The notes under the pieces are model-generated. The model ran no database searches. It worked only from the letters and a program-made list of their open reading frames with translations, and was not told the DNA's origin. DNA of 64,000 nucleotides from Nocardioidaceae bacterium (lineage in GTDB: Bacteria > Actinomycetota > Actinomycetes > Propionibacteriales > Nocardioidaceae). The stretch covers positions 558,001-622,000 of the forward strand of contig JAGIBL010000001.1 in assembly GCA_017744365.1 (NCBI GenBank), given 5' to 3'. The position numbers and the translations under genes are program-made. Every line of letters begins with the position of its first letter. Position 1 is the first letter of the stretch. Positions 30,250 to 38,126 of this stretch are shown here, one piece after another.

Positions 30250-30747
30250 CTAGACGACCTGGTCGAGCAGCCCGGTGTCGACGTCGTAGATGAAGCCCCC
30301 GACCGCGACCGAGTCGGGGATCAGCGGGTGGCTGCGCACCTTGTGCACGTCCCGCTTGAGGCTGCCGACCTGGTCGGAGATCACGTGGAAGGGCTGCCAG
30401 GTCGCGTCCTGGCCGGTGGCCTGTCCGATGCGCTCCTGGAGCTCCTCCTCGGTGCTCGAGGTCATCGCGCAGCGGGTGTGCGGGACCACCAGGATCCGGT
30501 TGACCCGGAGCAGGTGCACGCCGAGGACCATCGCCTCCAGGGCCGCCTCGGTGACCCGGCCGCCCGGGTTGCGGAAGATCTTGGCGTCGCCCGGCTTGAG
30601 GCCGAGCATGCCGAGCGGGTCGATCCGCGAGTCCATGCAGGTCACCAGCGCCACGCCGGCGTGGGCCACGCCGTCGAAGCCGGAGAGGCTGAAGTCGCGG
30701 GCGAACTCGCGGTTCGCGTCCAGGAGGTCGTCGAAGTCGCCGGTCAC
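30250..30747 (-). CDS. Beta-class carbonic anhydrase
   Basis: A 165-residue beta carbonic anhydrase interconverting CO2 and bicarbonate. The zinc ligands are Cys37 in VTCMDSRIDP, and His90 and Cys93 in PHTRCAM; Asp39-Arg41 form the usual catalytic dyad. The length and the FIYDVDTGLLDQV C-terminus resemble the mycobacterial Rv1284 type. The start is GTG at 30747. It stands alone, convergent with the SGNH gene, with only three bases between the stops. Confidence 0.9.
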   Translation of the reverse strand: MTGDFDDLLDANREFARDFSLSGFDGVAHAGVALVTCMDSRIDPLGMLGLKPGDAKIFRNPGGRVTEAALEAMVLGVHLLRVNRILVVPHTRCAMTSSTEEELQERIGQATGQDATWQPFHVISDQVGSLKRDVHKVRSHPLIPDSVAVGGFIYDVDTGLLDQVV

Positions 30748-30848
30748 GCAGCCGAGGCTAGTGCGTCCGGCGTACGACGCGAGGGTGAGGTTCGGCACAG
30801 GGCCCAAGGCGGAGGACCCGGCGCCGAACCTCACCCCGTCGGTCTCCG

Positions 30849-32282
30849 TCAGGAGACCCCGGACGTCTCCACCACCTCGGGGGCGACCGCGTCGCGGGTG
30901 CGAGCGGCGACCGACCGGCGAGCCAGCACGGCGTACAGCAGCCCTGCCGTGAGGCTGCCGGCCAGCCAGGAGACGTCCACGTTGCCGAGCCACTTGGCCC
31001 CGGGGCCCTGCAGGGCGGCCGGGATGCCGTACTCGAAGCACCAGGTGGCGGCGATGCCCACCACGAACGCGATCATCGCGTCCCAGCGCACGTCGCCGAG
31101 GCGGGAGCGGCCGGGCTCGTCGTACAGGGCGTCGACGTCGACCTGCCCACGCCGTACGACGTAGAAGTGCACGCCCATGATCGACGCCCACGGCGCCACC
31201 CAGACCACCAGGCTGGCCAGCCAGCCGTCCAGGGCGTGCGCGAAGCTCTCCTGGTAGATCAGCACGATCGTGAACACCGTGGCGAACGCGCCGGTCAGGT
31301 AGGCGACCGTGCGCCGGGAGAGCTTGAGGTCGACCGTCAGCGCGCAGAGCGCGCAGCTGTAGATGTTGAGGATGTTCGTGGCGATCGGCCCGTGCAGCAC
31401 CAGCAGCAGCACCGGGATGGAGAGCGCCCCGAAGACGCTGACGATCAGCTCGCCCGGGTCGGCCTGCTTGCCGATGGTGGCCACCGAGGCGCCGAGCACG
31501 CCGAGCCAGACCACTGGCACGAACTGGCCGAGCACGCTGGCGGCGTAGAGCGTGCGTCGTGGCATCGAGCGCGGCACGAACCGGGAGTAGTCCGAGGCGT
31601 AGGCCAGCCAGGTGATGCCCCAGCCGATGCCGATCGCGGTCATCACCGTGCTCATCGCGCTGAGCCGGTCGCCGCCCTGCAGCCCGGCGCCGGAGTAGCC
31701 CCAGTCGATGTCGAGCTTGGTCCAGGCGACGATGCTCATGCCGAGCAGCACCACCAGCGTGACCGGGACGGTGTACTTCTCGAACGCGGCGATCCAGCGG
31801 AACCCGTTCGCCGCGATCCAGGTCTGCAGCGCCATCACCACCAGCACCACCACGACCTTGAGGCCGGTGCTGCCGTCGATGCCGAGCTCGCCGAGCAGCG
31901 CCATCACCAGGTCCAGCACGATCCAGGTGTTGATCGCGCACCAGCCGGCCGAGGTGATGCCCTGGATCAGGGCAGGCAGATAGGCACCGCGGCGGCCGAA
32001 GGCGCTGCGCGCGAGCACCATCTGGCTGACCCCGGTGCGCTGGCCCATCAGCACGAAGAACCCGAAGATCGCCATCCCGATCAGGTTGCCGAGCACCAGC
32101 ACCAGCACGGTGTCGGCGAAGCTCAGCCCGAGCACGATGCCCAGCGCGCCGAGCACCCAGTTGATCGGCGCGATGTTGGCACCGGCCCAGATCCAGAACT
32201 GGTGCATCGCCGTCGACTCGCGGGCCTCGTCGGGCACCGGGTCGAGCGCGTGGCCGAGAGCGGCGTCGTCGATCGTGCTCAT
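30849..32282 (-). CDS. codB: Cytosine/purine permease (NCS1 family, CodB-like)
   Basis: A 477-residue NCS1 transporter with about 12 membrane segments. Typical blocks are MHQFWIWAGANIAPINWVLGALG (TM1), RSAFGRRGAYLPALIQGITSAGWCAINTW (TM3), and VVWVAPWASIMGVHFYVVRRG. It imports cytosine or a related base. It overlaps the upstream cytosine deaminase gene by ATGA, so uptake and deamination are made together. It is longer than E. coli CodB (419) because of extended N- and C-termini. The operon is divergent from a PucR regulator, its probable controller. Confidence 0.87.
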   Translation of the reverse strand: MSTIDDAALGHALDPVPDEARESTAMHQFWIWAGANIAPINWVLGALGIVLGLSFADTVLVLVLGNLIGMAIFGFFVLMGQRTGVSQMVLARSAFGRRGAYLPALIQGITSAGWCAINTWIVLDLVMALLGELGIDGSTGLKVVVVLVVMALQTWIAANGFRWIAAFEKYTVPVTLVVLLGMSIVAWTKLDIDWGYSGAGLQGGDRLSAMSTVMTAIGIGWGITWLAYASDYSRFVPRSMPRRTLYAASVLGQFVPVVWLGVLGASVATIGKQADPGELIVSVFGALSIPVLLLVLHGPIATNILNIYSCALCALTVDLKLSRRTVAYLTGAFATVFTIVLIYQESFAHALDGWLASLVVWVAPWASIMGVHFYVVRRGQVDVDALYDEPGRSRLGDVRWDAMIAFVVGIAATWCFEYGIPAALQGPGAKWLGNVDVSWLAGSLTAGLLYAVLARRSVAARTRDAVAPEVVETSGVS

Positions 32283-32737
32283 CGGCCCTCCACCTCCCCG
32301 ATGTCCTCGTTCCAGATCTCCGGGTACCGCGCGATGAACGTGTCCATCAGGTCGACGCACTCGGCCAGGTCGAGGACGTCGACCTTGACGCCGTGCGAGC
32401 GCAGCCAGTCCTCGCTGGCCTCGAAGGTCCGGTTCTCGCCGACGACGACCCGCGGGATCTTGTAGAGCAGGATCGTCCCGGCGCACATCGTGCAGGGGGA
32501 GAGGGTCGTGTAGAGGGTCGTCTCCCGGTAGACGGTCGCGGGCTGCCGGCCGGCGTTCTCCAGGCAGTCGGTCTCGCCGTGCCGGATCACGCTGCCCTGC
32601 TGCACCCGGCGGTTGCGGCCGGCGCCGAGGACGGTGCCGTCGCCGCCGACGAGCACGGCGCCGATCGGCACCCCGCCCTCGTCGAGGCCGGCACGGGCCT
32701 GGTCGACGGCCTGTCTCATCAGCGCGAGATCGTCCAT
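32279..32737 (-). CDS. Cytosine deaminase, yeast Fcy1-like (CDA fold)
   Basis: A 152-residue zinc deaminase of the cytidine-deaminase fold. The zinc and proton-shuttle motif is HGE (His53, Glu55), with PCTMC (Cys82, Cys85). It closely resembles the yeast Fcy1 enzyme over its length: EGGVPIGAVL, HGETDCLENAGR, YRETTLYTTLSPCTMCAGTILLYKIPRVVVGEN and the terminal WNEDIGE. Bacterial CodA by contrast is a 426-residue amidohydrolase. It converts cytosine to uracil. The ATG at 32737 has GGAG upstream; it heads the deaminase-permease operon. Confidence 0.9.
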   Translation of the reverse strand: MDDLALMRQAVDQARAGLDEGGVPIGAVLVGGDGTVLGAGRNRRVQQGSVIRHGETDCLENAGRQPATVYRETTLYTTLSPCTMCAGTILLYKIPRVVVGENRTFEASEDWLRSHGVKVDVLDLAECVDLMDTFIARYPEIWNEDIGEVEGR

Positions 32738-32865
32738 GCGAGGGGCTCCTTCGTGGTCGGAATAGAGCGAGTGTTCTGCGTCACAGCCAGACCCGACGAG
32801 GGACAGGACGTCTCTTTGTGAGTCCACCTTCTTGACGCAACGTCCAGGCAGCGGGACCGTCGAGC

Positions 32866-34404
32866 ATGCTCATCCCGCTTGACGAGGTGCTCGCGCTCCC
32901 GGTGCTGGCCGACGCCGCACCCGAGGTGGTCCACCCGGGCCGCCAGCCCTGCCTGGTGCGCTGGGTGCACTCCTCGGAGGTCTTCGAGATGGGCCCGCTG
33001 CTGAGCGGCCAGGAGCTGCTGCTGACCACCGGCCTGGGCCTGCGCGGGGTGCGCCCGGCCGAGCTCGAGGAGTACGTCGACGCTCTCGCCGACGCCGGCC
33101 TCTCCGCGCTCGCCCTCGAGCTGGGCCGTACCTTCGCGGAGGTGCCGCCGGCGATCGTGCGCGCGGCGCGCCGTCGCGACGTGACGCTGCTGGCGTGGCG
33201 GCGGGTGGTGCCGTTCGAGGCCATCGTCGAAGGCTTCCACCACCTGGTGATGGAACGCGAGCGCAGCGGCCTGCGCGTCGCCGACCAGGCCTGGCGCGAG
33301 CTGGTCGAGGTGGTCACCCGGGGTGACGGGCTGCACGCCCTGGTCCGCCGGATCGCCGAGCTGGCCGGGTCGGCGGCCTTCCTGCTCGGGCGCGACGGCC
33401 GGGTGGTCGCCGCCAGCGATCCGTCCCTGACCCCGCCGGAGCCGACCCTGGCGAACAGCCGGATCGTCGAGGTCGACGGTGCCGGCTGGGGAACGCTCGT
33501 GGTGGCCACGCGGCGGCAGTCGGGGACGTCGGTCGTCGAGCGGGCCGCGAAGGTGGTCGGGCTGGAGCTGCTGCGCACCGGGACCACCGAGCAGGCCGCC
33601 GCGCAGGCGAGCCGGCTGCTCCGCGACATCGCCGAGGGACGGCTGCCCTCGGCCGACGACCTCCGCTCCCGGCTCGGGCTGGCCGGCTTCCCGGTCGAGC
33701 CGGGCCGGCCGATGGTCGGGCTCTGCGTCAGCGCGGACCGCCGGGTCCCGGCCACGATCCTGACCGCGGCGGCGCGCCGGGCCTGCCGCGAGACGTTCGG
33801 CGCTCACGTCGCCGGCAGCCTCGGGGAGGACGTGGTGCTGGTGACCGGTGCGCCGCGAGGCGGGTCGCGGCTGCGTGCCCAGCTGGCCGACATGACCGCG
33901 ACGCTGGCCACGGCGATCGAGAGCACCACCGGCCACGGGCTGGTCACCGTCGCCGCCGGCTACCCGGTCGCCGAGGTGGACGGCCTGGCCGGCTCGCTCG
34001 AGCAGAGCCGCGAGGTGGCCGCGATCGCCCGCCGGCTCGGCACCCGGCGCCAGCCACTGCTGGCCCGGGACGTGAGCGTGTACCGGCTGCTGGCCCGGTT
34101 CGGCGGCGAACCCGAAGCGGCCGACTTCGTCCGCGAGCAGATCGGTCCGCTGCTCGATCACGACGCCGCGCACGCGGGCAGCCTGGTGCAGACGCTCGAC
34201 ACCTACCTGCGGCACGGCCTGGCCAAGACCGAGACCGCGGCCGCGCTCGGCATCCGCCGGCAGACGCTCTACAACCGGCTGGACCGGATCGGCGCGGTCC
34301 TCGGCGAGGACGTGCTCGCCGGCTACGAGAGCCGGACCGCGCTCGGACTCGCCCTGCACGCCTGGCGGCTCAGCACCGGGTTGAACCTAGGCTCGGGCTC
34401 ATGA
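32866..34404 (+). CDS. PucR family transcriptional regulator
   Basis: A 512-residue regulator. The N-terminal PucR domain (residues 5-120, LDEVLALPVLADAAPEVVHPGR, LLSGQELLLTTGLGL) is followed by a GGDEF-like/CdaR central region and the C-terminal HTH_30 with VQTLDTYLRHGLAKTETAAALGIRRQTLYNRLDRI. Relatives control purine and pyrimidine catabolism. It is divergent from the cytosine operon and, through an ATGA overlap, begins the operon of molybdenum-enzyme maturation genes, so it probably controls both. Confidence 0.88.
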   Translation: MLIPLDEVLALPVLADAAPEVVHPGRQPCLVRWVHSSEVFEMGPLLSGQELLLTTGLGLRGVRPAELEEYVDALADAGLSALALELGRTFAEVPPAIVRAARRRDVTLLAWRRVVPFEAIVEGFHHLVMERERSGLRVADQAWRELVEVVTRGDGLHALVRRIAELAGSAAFLLGRDGRVVAASDPSLTPPEPTLANSRIVEVDGAGWGTLVVATRRQSGTSVVERAAKVVGLELLRTGTTEQAAAQASRLLRDIAEGRLPSADDLRSRLGLAGFPVEPGRPMVGLCVSADRRVPATILTAAARRACRETFGAHVAGSLGEDVVLVTGAPRGGSRLRAQLADMTATLATAIESTTGHGLVTVAAGYPVAEVDGLAGSLEQSREVAAIARRLGTRRQPLLARDVSVYRLLARFGGEPEAADFVREQIGPLLDHDAAHAGSLVQTLDTYLRHGLAKTETAAALGIRRQTLYNRLDRIGAVLGEDVLAGYESRTALGLALHAWRLSTGLNLGSGS

Positions 34405-34943
34405 CCGTCGCCGGACTGCTCCTCGCGGCCGGTGCCGGGACCCGGTACGGCAAGCCGAAGGCGCTCGTCGACGGCTGGCTCGCCGGCGCGGTCGCGGCGC
34501 TGCGCGACGGTGGCTGCTCCTCGGTCACGGTCGTGCTCGGCGCGGCGGCCGACGAGACGAGACGTCTCGTCCCGTCCGGCGCCTCGATCGTCGTCGCGCC
34601 GGACTGGGACGAGGGCATGGGGGCCTCGCTGCGTGCGGGGCTCTCGTCGCTGGGTGACGCCTCCTTCGAGGCTGTCGTGGTGCACCTGGTGGACCTGCCC
34701 GATGTCGGGCCCTTCGTCGTACGACGGCTGCTCGGCGGCGCGTCCGCGGGGGCGCTGGCGCGAGCGACGTACGGGGGGAGGCCGGGGCACCCGGTGCTGA
34801 TCGGCCGCGACCACTGGGCCGGAGTGATCGCCGGCGCGGTGGGCGACCAGGGTGCGCGGGACTACCTGCGTAGGCACCAGGTCGACGAGATCGAGTGCGG
34901 GGACCTGGCAGAAGGTGACGACGTCGACGTCCAGGATCGGTGA
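34401..34943 (+). CDS. MobA-like NTP transferase (molybdenum cofactor cytidylyl/guanylyltransferase)
   Basis: A 180-residue nucleotidyltransferase with the signature LLLAAGAGTRYGKPKAL at residues 6-22, PDWDEGMGASLRAGL near 73 and HLVDLPDVGPF near 95 (metal-binding Asp). The GRPGHPVLIGRDHW segment is typical of MocA/MobA-like proteins that load CMP or GMP onto the molybdopterin cofactor. Here it most likely matures the cofactor for the Mo hydroxylase at 46906 (CoxL family enzymes use the cytosine dinucleotide). ATGA overlap with pucR; a TAGGCT seven bases before the start could drive a leaderless transcript. Confidence 0.87.
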   Translation: MTVAGLLLAAGAGTRYGKPKALVDGWLAGAVAALRDGGCSSVTVVLGAAADETRRLVPSGASIVVAPDWDEGMGASLRAGLSSLGDASFEAVVVHLVDLPDVGPFVVRRLLGGASAGALARATYGGRPGHPVLIGRDHWAGVIAGAVGDQGARDYLRRHQVDEIECGDLAEGDDVDVQDR

Positions 34944-34956
34944 GTAGCCTCTCTTT

Positions 34957-35829
34957 GTGGAGGAGATCACGGCTGTCCAGGAGACGCTGGCGCGGACCGG
35001 CTACCTGGCCGACGCCGACCTCGCCACGGTGCTGCACCTGGCCACCACGATGAACCGGCCGCTGCTGCTCGAAGGGGAGCCTGGGACCGGCAAGACCGCG
35101 CTGGCCGAGGCGCTCGCGCAGGTGCACGAGGTGCCGCTGATCCGGCTGCAGTGCTACGAGGGCATCGACGCCAGCCAGGCCCTCTACGACTGGGACTTCT
35201 CCCGCCAGATCCTGCACCTGCGCGCGCTCGAGGCGACCGCGGCGGCCGGGACGCTGGACCCGGTCGAGGCCGAGAAGTCCTTGTACGACGAGCGCTTCCT
35301 GCTCGCCCGGCCGGTGCTGCGGGCGCTGCGGGAGAGCCCGGCCGTGCTGCTCGTCGACGAGGTCGACCGCGCCGACGACGAGTTCGAGGCGTTCCTGCTC
35401 GAGGTGCTCTCCACCTGGTCGGTGACGGTGCCCGAGCTCGGCACGGTGACCGCGGCGCGGCCGCCGTACGTGGTGCTGACCTCGAACCGGACCCGCGAGC
35501 TGCACGACGCGCTCAAGCGGCGCTGCCTCTACCACTGGATCGACCACCCCGGCCTCGAGCGGGAGGTCGCGATCGTGCGCGCCCGGCTGCCCGAGGTGGC
35601 GCCGATGCTGGCCGAGCAGGTGGCCGCGGCGGTGCAGCGGATGCGGGCCGCCGACCTGGTCAAGCCGCCGGGTGTCGCCGAGACGCTGGACTGGGCGCAG
35701 GCGCTGCACCGGCTCGGTGCCTCGGAGATCGACCTGGAGAGCGCGGCCCGGACGCTGGGTGCGGTGGTCAAGTACCGCGAGGACGCCGACCGGGTGCGGG
35801 CCTTGCTGGACCGGATGCTCACGTCGTGA
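34957..35829 (+). CDS. MoxR-type AAA+ ATPase (CoxD-like)
   Basis: A 290-residue AAA+ protein. Walker A is GEPGTGKTALAEAL near residue 40, Walker B VLLVDEVDRADDEFEAFLLEVL near 131, sensor 1 VLTSNRTRELHDALKRRC near 172. MoxR proteins pair with VWA-domain partners to insert metals or mature oxidoreductases; CoxD does this for the Mo-Cu CO dehydrogenase. The VWA partner follows with a GTGA overlap. It starts with GTG, and a TAGCCT six bases upstream suggests a leaderless transcript. Confidence 0.88.
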   Translation: MEEITAVQETLARTGYLADADLATVLHLATTMNRPLLLEGEPGTGKTALAEALAQVHEVPLIRLQCYEGIDASQALYDWDFSRQILHLRALEATAAAGTLDPVEAEKSLYDERFLLARPVLRALRESPAVLLVDEVDRADDEFEAFLLEVLSTWSVTVPELGTVTAARPPYVVLTSNRTRELHDALKRRCLYHWIDHPGLEREVAIVRARLPEVAPMLAEQVAAAVQRMRAADLVKPPGVAETLDWAQALHRLGASEIDLESAARTLGAVVKYREDADRVRALLDRMLTS

Positions 35830-36896
35830 ACGAGACGGACGAGATCCTGCTCGGCTTCACCCGGGCGCTGCGGGCGGCCGGGGTGCCGCTGTCCCATGAC
35901 CGGTCCGCCACCTACCTGGCCGCGGTCGCCGCCCTCGACGCCGGCGACCCGGCCGCGGTACGGACTGCCGGACGAGCGACCCTGTGCGGCAGCCGCGAGG
36001 ACCAGGCCCGGCACGATGCGGTGTTCGCGGCCTGGTTCGGGGGCTCCTCTCCCCGAGACTCCCAGCCGGCCGCCGCTTCGGTGACCTCCGCGCCGCTGTC
36101 GGGCGAGGGCGAGGGCGGCTCCGAGGACCTCGCGGTCGCGGCCAGTGAGGTCGAGGTGCTCCGGGAGCGCGACGTGGCCACGATGACCGAGGCCGAGCGG
36201 GCCCGGCTGGACGGGCTGCTGCGGACCTTGCGGCCCCGCCCGCCCGTCCGGCGTACGGCGCGACGGACCACCTGGCGCCGCGGCGAGATCGACCTGCACC
36301 GCACCTTGCGCACCTGGCTCCGCCACCACGGCGAGCCGGTCGGCGTGCGGCACCGGCGGCGCGGCACCCGCCCGCGCCGGGTGGTGCTGCTCGTCGACGT
36401 CTCCGCCTCGATGCGCCCGTACGCCGACGCGCTGCTCCGGCTGGCCCACCTGCTGGTCCGGGCGCCCGGCTCACGGGTGGAGGTGTTCACGCTCGGCACC
36501 CGGCTGACCCGGGTGACCGCCGCGCTGCGCACCGCGGATCCGCAGCGCGCGCTGGCTGACGCCGGCCGGCACGTGCCCGACTGGGCCGGGGGGACCCGGC
36601 TCGGCGAGACGCTGCGTTCCTTCGTGGCCGGGTGGCAGTCGCTGGCCCGCGGGGCGGTCGTGGTGGTGCTCAGCGATGGCTGGGAGCGCGGCTCGACCGA
36701 CGACCTCGCCGACCAGACCGCGCGGCTGCACCGGCTCGCGCACCGGGTGGTGTGGGTGAACCCGCACCGCGGCAAGGAGGGCTACGAGCCGGTCCAGCGG
36801 GGGATCGTTGCGGTGCTGCCGCACGTGGACGATCTGGTGGCCGGGCACTCGGTGGCGGCGTTTGCTGAGGTGCTGGAGGTGGTCGGGCGTGCGTGA
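35826..36896 (+). CDS. VWA domain protein (CoxE-like)
   Basis: A 356-residue protein. A helical N-terminal part with a basic middle (RRTARRTTWRRGEIDLHRTLRTWLRHHGEPV) leads into a von Willebrand A domain with the metal site DVSASMRPYADALLRL near residue 190, and a Thr/Asp pair in GGTRLGETL and VLSDGWERGS. It is the usual partner of the MoxR ATPase for maturing molybdenum hydroxylases. The start is GTG at 35826, overlapping the previous stop. Confidence 0.87.
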   Translation: MNETDEILLGFTRALRAAGVPLSHDRSATYLAAVAALDAGDPAAVRTAGRATLCGSREDQARHDAVFAAWFGGSSPRDSQPAAASVTSAPLSGEGEGGSEDLAVAASEVEVLRERDVATMTEAERARLDGLLRTLRPRPPVRRTARRTTWRRGEIDLHRTLRTWLRHHGEPVGVRHRRRGTRPRRVVLLVDVSASMRPYADALLRLAHLLVRAPGSRVEVFTLGTRLTRVTAALRTADPQRALADAGRHVPDWAGGTRLGETLRSFVAGWQSLARGAVVVVLSDGWERGSTDDLADQTARLHRLAHRVVWVNPHRGKEGYEPVQRGIVAVLPHVDDLVAGHSVAAFAEVLEVVGRA

Positions 36897-38013
36897 GGTG
36901 CTGCCTGAGCTGCTGGCGTGGTGGCGTCGTGGTGAGTCGGTGGGGATGGGCACCGTGGTGGCTACCTTCCGGTCCGCGCCGCGCCCGCCGGGTGCCTCGA
37001 TGCTGGTCGGTCCGGACGGCAGCGCGGTCGGCTCGGTCTCGGGTGGGTGCGTCGAGGGGGCTGTTTTCGAGCTCGGCCAGGAGGTGGTGGAGTCCGGGAC
37101 GCCGGTGCTGCAGCGCTACGGGGTCTCTGATGAGAGCGCCTTCGAGGTCGGCCTGACCTGTGGCGGGATCCTGGACGTCTACGTCGAGAAGGTCAGCTTG
37201 GAGACGTTCCCCGAGCTTGGCGAGATCGCCGATGATGTGCAGGCGGGCCGTCCGGTCGCGGTGGCGACTGTGGTGGCGCACCCCGACTCGTCGCGTATCG
37301 GACGACGCGCGATCATCCGGCCGGGGGCTCCGCTGTCGGCCTCGCTGGGCAGCGAGCGGATCGACGACGCGGTGCGCGATGACGCGCTCGGTCTGCTCGC
37401 GCACGGCAGCAGCGCCACTCTCGAGTACGGGCCTGACGGCGAGCGTCGTGGCGAGGGGCAGCGGGTCTTCGTCTGGGCGTTCGCGCCGAAGCCGCGGATG
37501 CTGGTCTTCGGGGCCATCGACTTCGCGGCCGCGGTCGCCCGGGTCGGCTCGTTCCTCGGCTACCAGGTGACGGTGTGCGACGCCCGGCCGGTGTTCGCGA
37601 CCGCGACCCGCTTCCCCGAGGCCGACGAGGTCGTGGTCGCCTGGCCGCACAAGTACCTGGCCGCCGAGGCCGCGGAGGGACGGGTCGACGGCCGGACCGT
37701 GATCTGCGTGCTGACCCACGACCCGAAGTTCGACGTCCCGGTCCTCGAGGTCGCGCTGCGGCTGCCCTCGGTCGGCTACATCGGGGCGATGGGCTCACGC
37801 CGTACCCACGAGGACCGCTTCGACCGCCTCCGAGACGCCGGTCTGACTCCGGAGGAGCTGCAGCGTCTCTCCTCACCCATCGGCCTCGACCTCGGCGCCC
37901 GCACCCCCGAGGAGACCGCGGTCAGCATCGCCGCCGAGATCATCGCCCGGCGCTGGGGAGGCACCGGCCGCCCCTTGCTGAACGAGACCGGCCGCATCCA
38001 CCACGACGACTGA
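36889..38013 (+). CDS. XdhC/CoxI family Mo-enzyme maturation protein
   Basis: A 374-residue protein. The N-terminal CoxI domain has MGTVVATFRSAPRPPGASMLVGPDGSAVGSVSGGCVEGAVF (about residues 17-56) and LTCGGILDVYVE; the C-terminal XdhC Rossmann domain has PRMLVFGAIDFAAAVARVGSFLGYQVTVCD and VGYIGAMGSRRTHEDR. XdhC binds and sulfurates the molybdenum cofactor before insertion in xanthine dehydrogenase-type enzymes. The GTG at 36889 overlaps the VWA gene. It is the last gene of the maturation operon; a large inverted repeat follows. Confidence 0.9.
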   Translation: MREVLPELLAWWRRGESVGMGTVVATFRSAPRPPGASMLVGPDGSAVGSVSGGCVEGAVFELGQEVVESGTPVLQRYGVSDESAFEVGLTCGGILDVYVEKVSLETFPELGEIADDVQAGRPVAVATVVAHPDSSRIGRRAIIRPGAPLSASLGSERIDDAVRDDALGLLAHGSSATLEYGPDGERRGEGQRVFVWAFAPKPRMLVFGAIDFAAAVARVGSFLGYQVTVCDARPVFATATRFPEADEVVVAWPHKYLAAEAAEGRVDGRTVICVLTHDPKFDVPVLEVALRLPSVGYIGAMGSRRTHEDRFDRLRDAGLTPEELQRLSSPIGLDLGARTPEETAVSIAAEIIARRWGGTGRPLLNETGRIHHDD

Positions 38014-38017
38014 CGCC

Positions 38018-38126
38018 GACCCGGCGCAAAGGTGCACGTGTTGACGCTGACCTGGCGCAAAAGTGCACGTACACGTGCACTTTTGCGCCAGGTCAGCGCA
38101 ATTACGTGCACTTCTAAGCCGGGTCG
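38018..38126. repeat. Four-copy inverted-repeat cluster between convergent genes
   Basis: A 23-base unit, roughly GACCYGGCGCAAARGTGCACGT, occurs four times: direct at 38018-38040 and 38047-38070, inverted at 38073-38097 and 38104-38126. The two inner copies form a perfect palindrome with 26-base arms (38045-38070 and 38073-38098) around AC. The outermost right copy covers the last codons of the minus-strand DUF1116 gene. It can fold as a long nested cruciform and could end transcription from both sides. Confidence 0.85.
38045..38098. terminator. Long perfect hairpin between convergent operons
   Basis: The inner palindrome of the repeat cluster gives a 26-base stem with a two-base centre and a TTTT in one arm. 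Its position 31 bases after xdhC and 15 bases beyond the DUF1116 stop fits a bidirectional terminator, though the stem is far longer than usual. Confidence 0.6.

Noticed and set aside
38018-38126. CRISPR array
   Set aside because: Copies are in opposite orientations with spacers of only 2-6 bases and no cas genes.
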